From assembly GCF_004366355.1 (NCBI RefSeq), contig NZ_SODV01000001.1, forward strand, positions 496,001 through 560,000: a stretch of 64,000 nt of DNA, in the 5' to 3' direction. The position numbers and the translations under genes were made by a program. Source of the stretch: Dinghuibacter silviterrae (GTDB lineage Bacteria; Bacteroidota; Bacteroidia; Chitinophagales; Chitinophagaceae). Under the pieces are notes generated by a model. It did not search any database. It was not told the origin of the DNA and saw only the letters and a program-made list of their open reading frames with translations. Within the stretch, counting starts at the first letter, position 1; each line of letters begins with the position of its first letter. This document shows positions 59,616 to 64,000 of this stretch, piece after piece.

Positions 59616-60406
59616 GAAAGTCTATAGAAATACAACACCCCCTTCCGGAGCACCCACACGCCTCCGAATACGATCTGTGCCTTGTCCGCTTCGGACAGGA
59701 CAAAAGGCAACGGCAGGTGTTCTTCCTGGAGCGTGCCCGGCTGGTAGGTAAAGAGCTGGCCCCGAACGAATCCGAAAATTTTTTTCCCAAATACCGTCAG
59801 GCCGGTGACGCCCGGGAAGGACAACTTGACTTTGAAACCGCCGTAGTAGTCAAAAATATAAATGCCCCGGGCGGTGTCGTTCAGGTAAACGAGGCCGCCC
59901 TGGTCGACGATTTCCTCGGGGGTGATGCTTTCACCAAAGACCTGCCGGAGGTCGTCGGTGGTCATGACCGGCAGGCCCTGGTCGCCTATTCTTTTGAGCT
60001 GGGCATTTTGTTCATCAAAAACCCAAAAGTTGTTGTCGTAGGCGGCGGCCACGGTGGATGCCTGGAGGATCTGGGCCTGGCGCAGGTCGATGGTGGACAG
60101 GTGTCCGAGGAACCTGTCCAGCGCAACCACCGTCATAAAATCTTTATAGAACAGCAGGATCTTTAGGGGGTTGGTAACGTCCACACGGTCAAGAACACCG
60201 TACCGCTTTACTTCATTATATGCAGCGACCGAATCTCCGGATGTGCTAAATTTCCGGAGCTGTCCGTCAAAACCAATCACGAACCTGTTGCCCAGGTTAT
60301 CGATACAAAAGTCGGCGGCGGCAAGCGGCGTTTGGCTCACAAGCGTGAACTGGGCCCGGCCGGCAAGACAGCAACACGCAAGCAGTATGGAAACCAACCA
60401 CCTCAT
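59612..60406 (-). CDS. Exported hypothetical beta-propeller-like protein
   Basis: 264 residues with signal peptide (MRWLVSILLACCCLAGRAQF). Repeats of short beta segments such as FCIDNLGNRFVIGFDGQLRKFS and NNFWVFDEQNAQLKRI suggest a small propeller. No catalytic motif. It is last in the rsfS-ftsH-LUD-lpxH operon, overlapping lpxH by 4 nt, which points to an envelope role. Family not recognised beyond Bacteroidota hypothetical proteins. Confidence 0.75.
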   Translation of the reverse strand: MRWLVSILLACCCLAGRAQFTLVSQTPLAAADFCIDNLGNRFVIGFDGQLRKFSTSGDSVAAYNEVKRYGVLDRVDVTNPLKILLFYKDFMTVVALDRFLGHLSTIDLRQAQILQASTVAAAYDNNFWVFDEQNAQLKRIGDQGLPVMTTDDLRQVFGESITPEEIVDQGGLVYLNDTARGIYIFDYYGGFKVKLSFPGVTGLTVFGKKIFGFVRGQLFTYQPGTLQEEHLPLPFVLSEADKAQIVFGGVWVLRKGVLYFYRLS

Positions 60407-61158
60407 GGCTTATAATATTGAAGGTCCATGGAGATCCCGTCAAACACGGCGTAACTGTCGTGCGTGATCCAGTCCCCGGTATTGATGTACCGGCTGGTGG
60501 GAGAAGCCGGATAGTCGACCGGTAGGTGCCGGTGTCCGAATACAAAATAGTCAAAATGTTCCCGCGTCAGTACCTCCCTGCAATAGATCAGGAGCCATTC
60601 CTTTTCTTCCCCAAGCCACACCCTTTCGTGGAGCTGTCCGGTGGACTCCCGGCTCTTGCGGCTAAAATAATTGGCCAGCCCTATCCCCACATAAGGATGA
60701 AGGGTACCGAACATCGCCTGGCATAAGGGGTTTCTGAAAATCTTCTTGATAAACTTGTAGCCGTGGTCCCCGGGCCCGAGGCCATCGCCATGTCCGATCA
60801 GGAAACGCTTCCCGCGGAGCTCGAACACTTTTGGCTCGTGATAGACGGGTATGTTGAGCTCTCGTTCGAAATAGCCTTTCATCCACATGTCGTGGTTGCC
60901 CACAAAAAAGTGCACCGGTATACCCCGGTCCGTCAACGCCGCCAGCTTGCCCAGGATACGCGTGTACCCTTTGGGGACAACATCCTTGTATTCATACCAG
61001 AAGTCGAACATATCCCCCAGCAGAAACAGGGTATCCATATCGTCCGCTTTTTCATCCAGGAAGGCGCATATCCGCCGTTCCCGGACAAGGCTGGCGTCCC
61101 GGTTGGGAGCACCCAGGTGAAAGTCGCTTAGGAAATAGATCTTTTTTTGACCGGCCAT
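60403..61158 (-). CDS. lpxH: UDP-2,3-diacylglucosamine diphosphatase (LpxH-like)
   Basis: 251 residues; calcineurin-like phosphoesterase that releases lipid X in lipid A synthesis. Metal motifs are complete: FLSDFHLGAP near 9, LGDMFDFWYE near 47, VGNHDMWM near 80, IGHGDGLGPGD near 116 and GHRHLP near 212. It has a Bacteroidota-typical YKFIKKIFRNPLCQAMFGTLHP insertion near 128. Nine bases separate it from the LUD gene upstream. Confidence 0.92.
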   Translation of the reverse strand: MAGQKKIYFLSDFHLGAPNRDASLVRERRICAFLDEKADDMDTLFLLGDMFDFWYEYKDVVPKGYTRILGKLAALTDRGIPVHFFVGNHDMWMKGYFERELNIPVYHEPKVFELRGKRFLIGHGDGLGPGDHGYKFIKKIFRNPLCQAMFGTLHPYVGIGLANYFSRKSRESTGQLHERVWLGEEKEWLLIYCREVLTREHFDYFVFGHRHLPVDYPASPTSRYINTGDWITHDSYAVFDGISMDLQYYKP

Positions 61159-61167
61159 GGCGCGAAA

Positions 61168-61803
61168 TTACCGTTCTACGAGGAATACGAAGACCTCTTT
61201 TGGGCCGTGTATACCCACGACGAGGGTTTTTTCAATATCGGCCGTGCGGCTGGGTCCCGAGGCCAGGGTGATCAGGGAAGGGAGTCTGTCGGGGTATTTT
61301 TCCTTGATCCGTTGTATACCTTCCTTTATATCGTATACCAACTGGTCCACGTAGGCGATGCAAAGATGGACCGGGACATACACGCTCGTCGTCCGCCCGC
61401 TGGACTGGGCGCTGCTCATCAGGATAGACCCGGTACGCGCCACGAGGTATTCACAGCCGGTGATCCCTGCGGCGGCTTCCTGCACGGAATCGGTATACAC
61501 CAGGCGAAGGGGGCTCACGAGGTCGCGAAGGCCTTCTTCCTTACACACCACCTTGGTCTCCTTCCATCCCCGGACCTGGATCAGGGACCTCAGCCCCTCC
61601 AGGAGTTCTTCCCGGCCCGCGCAGTAGAGGAATTTGCCCTGGAGGGCCGAAAACTCTTCCGCAAATTTCACTTCCAGTTCTTCGGGGGTCGGTTGGTAAA
61701 CCGAGGCGGTTCCTTCACTGTTTGGAAAAGGAACAGGCACTGGGTTGCTCAGTGCCTGTCTGATTCGTTTGAGTATATTTTCTTTCGCAGACGATACCTT
61801 CAT
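61168..61803 (-). CDS. LUD-domain protein (LutC/YkgG family)
   Basis: 211 residues of the LutC type: N-terminal helix (AKENILKRIRQAL), the core GITGCEYLVARTGSILMSSA near 110 and a C-terminal ASGPSRTADIEKTLVVGIHGPKEVFVFLV, which is the conserved end of LUD proteins. In other bacteria LutC works with LutA and LutB in lactate oxidation; those partners are not here. In this setting it sits between ftsH and lpxH, nine bases from each. Confidence 0.88.
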   Translation of the reverse strand: MKVSSAKENILKRIRQALSNPVPVPFPNSEGTASVYQPTPEELEVKFAEEFSALQGKFLYCAGREELLEGLRSLIQVRGWKETKVVCKEEGLRDLVSPLRLVYTDSVQEAAAGITGCEYLVARTGSILMSSAQSSGRTTSVYVPVHLCIAYVDQLVYDIKEGIQRIKEKYPDRLPSLITLASGPSRTADIEKTLVVGIHGPKEVFVFLVER

Positions 61804-61812
61804 CTGTCGCGG

Positions 61813-63885
61813 TTAAAATTTTTCAACCTCGGGCGGTAAACCATTTTGGAGGGTAGGGGGCAGCGTATCGTGATGAGTGTCCACCACTTCGGCCGGTTTT
61901 TTCTCTTCATAAGGCCTTTTACCGATCAGGGCCTCCACATCGCTTTGGAAAAGGACCTCTTTCTTGAGCAGTTCCTTTGCAAGAACCTCCACTTGGGTCT
62001 TTTTCTCCTGGAGCAACGCCTTGGTGCTGATGTATGCCTTCTCGATCAGTTTACGAACCTCTTCATCGATCATCTTGCCGGTATCCTCGCTATAGGGTTT
62101 TGTAAAGTAGCCCTCCTGCGCGGGATCGTAAAAGCTGATATTTCCGACTTTTTCGTTCATCCCGTAGACCGTCACCATGGAATAAGCCATCTTGGTGATC
62201 TGCTGAAGGTCGTTGCTGGCCCCGGTGGAGATTTTGCCAAAAAAGATCTCTTCGGAGGCGCGGCCGCCCAGCGTCATACACATCTGGTCGAACAGTTGGT
62301 CGGTATTGTAGAGGTATTGTTCTTTCGGGGTATATTGGGCGTAACCCAGGGCGGCCGTACCACGGGGCACGATCGTCACCTTTAACAGGGGATAGGCGTG
62401 TTCCAGGTACCATCCACAGATGGCGTGACCGGCTTCGTGGTAAGCGATGATCTCCTTTTCGTCCGGGGAAATGATCTTGTTTTTCTTTTCCAAACCACCA
62501 ATCACGCGGTCGATGGCGTCCTGGAAGTCTTCCATTTCCACCTCCGTCTTCCCCTTACGGGCGGCAATCAGCGCGGCCTCGTTACAAACATTGGCGATAT
62601 CCGCCCCGGCAAAACCGGGCGTTTGTTCGGCCAGCTTACGGATATCCAGCCTGGACGATTTCTTGATCGGTTTCAGGTGGACATAGAAGATGGTTTCCCG
62701 TCCCTTTACGTCCGGGCGGTCGATGGTGATCTGGCGGTCGAAACGGCCCGGTCTGAGGAGCGCGCTGTCCAAAACGTCCGGGCGGTTGGTGGCCGCCAGG
62801 ATAATGATCCCGCTGTCCGTACCAAAACCATCCATTTCCACCAGGAGCTGGTTCAGGGTGTTCTCCCTTTCGTCGTTGCTCATGATGGCATTACGGCCGC
62901 GGGCCCGCCCGATGGCGTCGATTTCGTCTATGAAGATGATACAGGGCGCCTTCTCCCTTGCTTGCTTGAACAGGTCCCGGACACGGCTGGCACCCACCCC
63001 TACGAATAATTCCACAAAGTCCGAACCGGACATGGAAAAGAAGGGCACTTGCGCCTCACCGGCCATTGCTTTGGCCAGCAGGGTTTTACCGGTACCGGGA
63101 GGGCCTATCAGCAACGCTCCTTTCGGAATCTTGCCCCCCAGCGAGGTGTACTTCTTGGGGTTTTTCAGGAAATCCACGATCTCCATCACCTCTACTTTGG
63201 CCTCGTCCAAACCGGCCACGTCGCTAAAAGTGATGTTGACCTTGGTCCCTTTATCGAACAGGGTCGCCTTGGATTTGCCGATATTGAAAATACCACCGGG
63301 TCCGCCCCCGCCTGCCGGTCCGCCTACCTTACGCATAAAGAGGATCCAGAGCCCTACGAACAACAGTACGGGCAGCAGGAGCTGGACGAGGGGGCCAAAA
63401 AAGCTCTCTTCGTCGCTGGCGTCGGACTTCGGTTTGACGACATCCGGGTGGTCCTTGAAAAATTGTTGCATCTGGGTGTCAAAGCCCTTGGCGTCCACTA
63501 CCCGGAACATAAACTGGGGTCCCTTGTCGGTCCCGTTGCTGGTGGAAGGCGTATAGTTGCTCGCCTTCTCCAGGCTGATGTAATACGGCTTGTTGAGGGA
63601 CGATGGTTTGATGTATACCCGGACCAGGTTTTTGTTGGGGACCACCAGATAACGTTCCACATCCCCTTTGGACAGCATGCTGTCGATAAAGTCCTCGCGG
63701 GTGGTGATCATGGCTTCCGGGTTACTCCCCCGGTACAGCTGAAAACCTATGATGACGGCTGCGATAAGACCATACACCCAATATATATTGAAACGGGGAC
63801 CCTTTTTTGGGTCCCGGTCCCCTCTTCCGGTCACTTCATTGCCTGGGCCGATCCTTCTATCCTTTTTTAATTCGTCTTGTGCCAT
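61813..63885 (-). CDS. ftsH: ATP-dependent zinc metalloprotease FtsH
   Basis: 690 residues; membrane-anchored AAA+ protease that degrades misfolded membrane proteins and regulators such as LpxC in other bacteria. Two membrane helices flank a periplasmic domain (about 25-180). The AAA module has Walker A GPPGTGKT near 265, Walker [10 protein letters not shown] and the SRH arginines (RPGRFDRQI), and the peptidase HEAGH near 485. A glutamine-, proline- and lysine-containing tail ends the protein. The gene follows rsfS by 47 nt and precedes the LUD gene by nine. Confidence 0.97.
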   Translation of the reverse strand: MAQDELKKDRRIGPGNEVTGRGDRDPKKGPRFNIYWVYGLIAAVIIGFQLYRGSNPEAMITTREDFIDSMLSKGDVERYLVVPNKNLVRVYIKPSSLNKPYYISLEKASNYTPSTSNGTDKGPQFMFRVVDAKGFDTQMQQFFKDHPDVVKPKSDASDEESFFGPLVQLLLPVLLFVGLWILFMRKVGGPAGGGGPGGIFNIGKSKATLFDKGTKVNITFSDVAGLDEAKVEVMEIVDFLKNPKKYTSLGGKIPKGALLIGPPGTGKTLLAKAMAGEAQVPFFSMSGSDFVELFVGVGASRVRDLFKQAREKAPCIIFIDEIDAIGRARGRNAIMSNDERENTLNQLLVEMDGFGTDSGIIILAATNRPDVLDSALLRPGRFDRQITIDRPDVKGRETIFYVHLKPIKKSSRLDIRKLAEQTPGFAGADIANVCNEAALIAARKGKTEVEMEDFQDAIDRVIGGLEKKNKIISPDEKEIIAYHEAGHAICGWYLEHAYPLLKVTIVPRGTAALGYAQYTPKEQYLYNTDQLFDQMCMTLGGRASEEIFFGKISTGASNDLQQITKMAYSMVTVYGMNEKVGNISFYDPAQEGYFTKPYSEDTGKMIDEEVRKLIEKAYISTKALLQEKKTQVEVLAKELLKKEVLFQSDVEALIGKRPYEEKKPAEVVDTHHDTLPPTLQNGLPPEVEKF

Positions 63886-63932
63886 GTTGATTTGGAATCA
63901 GAAGTTTTAATATTTGTTAAATAACCACCGCA

Positions 63933-64000
63933 CTACCCGGCGTGTTCCGTCTGAGGCGCGTCGCTCCACATCTCTTCCAAACGGTAGAACTTCCGGGTTT
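63933..64000 (-). CDS. rsfS: Ribosomal silencing factor RsfS (partial, C-terminal 22 codons)
   Basis: The visible C-terminus TRKFYRLEEMWSDAPQTEHAG matches the tail of RsfS (YbeB/Iojap), which blocks ribosome subunit joining in starvation. The fit is to the conserved FYxLExLW ending. Its position directly upstream of ftsH is the common Bacteroidota arrangement. The rest of the gene lies beyond the window. Confidence 0.8.
   Translation of the reverse strand, partial: TRKFYRLEEMWSDAPQTEHAG

Noticed and set aside
1-64000. CRISPR array, prophage, insertion sequence or restriction system
   Set aside because: No spaced direct repeats, transposase, integrase, phage structural or methylase gene is present.

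Overview
The window looks like chromosomal core DNA of a fairly GC-rich member of the Bacteroidota, most likely the Chitinophagaceae. The evidence is promoter boxes of the TAnnTTTG type typical of that phylum, type IX secretion components (a PorZ-like protein and a cargo protein with a gliding-associated C-terminal domain), class-typical gene pairs (gcvH-vanZ, rsfS-ftsH, recO-porZ) and lipoprotein signals. The genus cannot be fixed from sequence alone. I see no rRNA, tRNA, CRISPR array, insertion sequence or prophage.

Layout. 1-8.0 kb: mfd (cut by the window edge), a flavin reductase behind its own promoter and an orphan terminator, glyS, and an overlapping dtd-MazG-YihY operon divergent from arfB. 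8-17.3 kb: an MbnP-like lipoprotein, a flippase, a metallo-hydrolase, a large outer-membrane protein with a dead peptidase-like domain, and two small membrane/regulator operons, one with a Coq4-like protein. 17.3-24.3 kb: a type IX cargo protein, a Crp-family regulator with an epimerase-like protein, a GH27 alpha-galactosidase and a 21-cysteine copper-storage protein. 24.3-33.5 kb: a heavy-metal efflux set czcCBA with its two-component system and an aminotransferase overlapping the response regulator. 33.6-39 kb: gamma carbonic anhydrase, a 51-residue lipoprotein, rsgA and a MoxR/DUF58/BatD-like/BatA operon. 39-48.4 kb: cyclophilin, gcvH, vanZ, a probable small RNA, prfA, an amidohydrolase, an oxidoreductase, recO and porZ. 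48.4-64 kb: an MMPL transporter, gatB-tlpA, a PDZ protein, alaS divergent from an M23 peptidase and an extended MerR regulator, then the rsfS-ftsH-LUD-lpxH operon (rsfS cut by the right edge).

The strongest unexplained signals are a 123-125 bp near-perfect palindrome present twice (10425-10549 and 53819-53941). Its arms covary between copies, and each arm carries an outward start codon with the same eight codons. Next are two orphan promoter-terminator units that look like small RNAs or leaders (3158-3254, + strand; 40936-41130, - strand). Many genes have a TAnnTTTG box only 4-12 nt before the start codon, which suggests many leaderless or nearly leaderless mRNAs.
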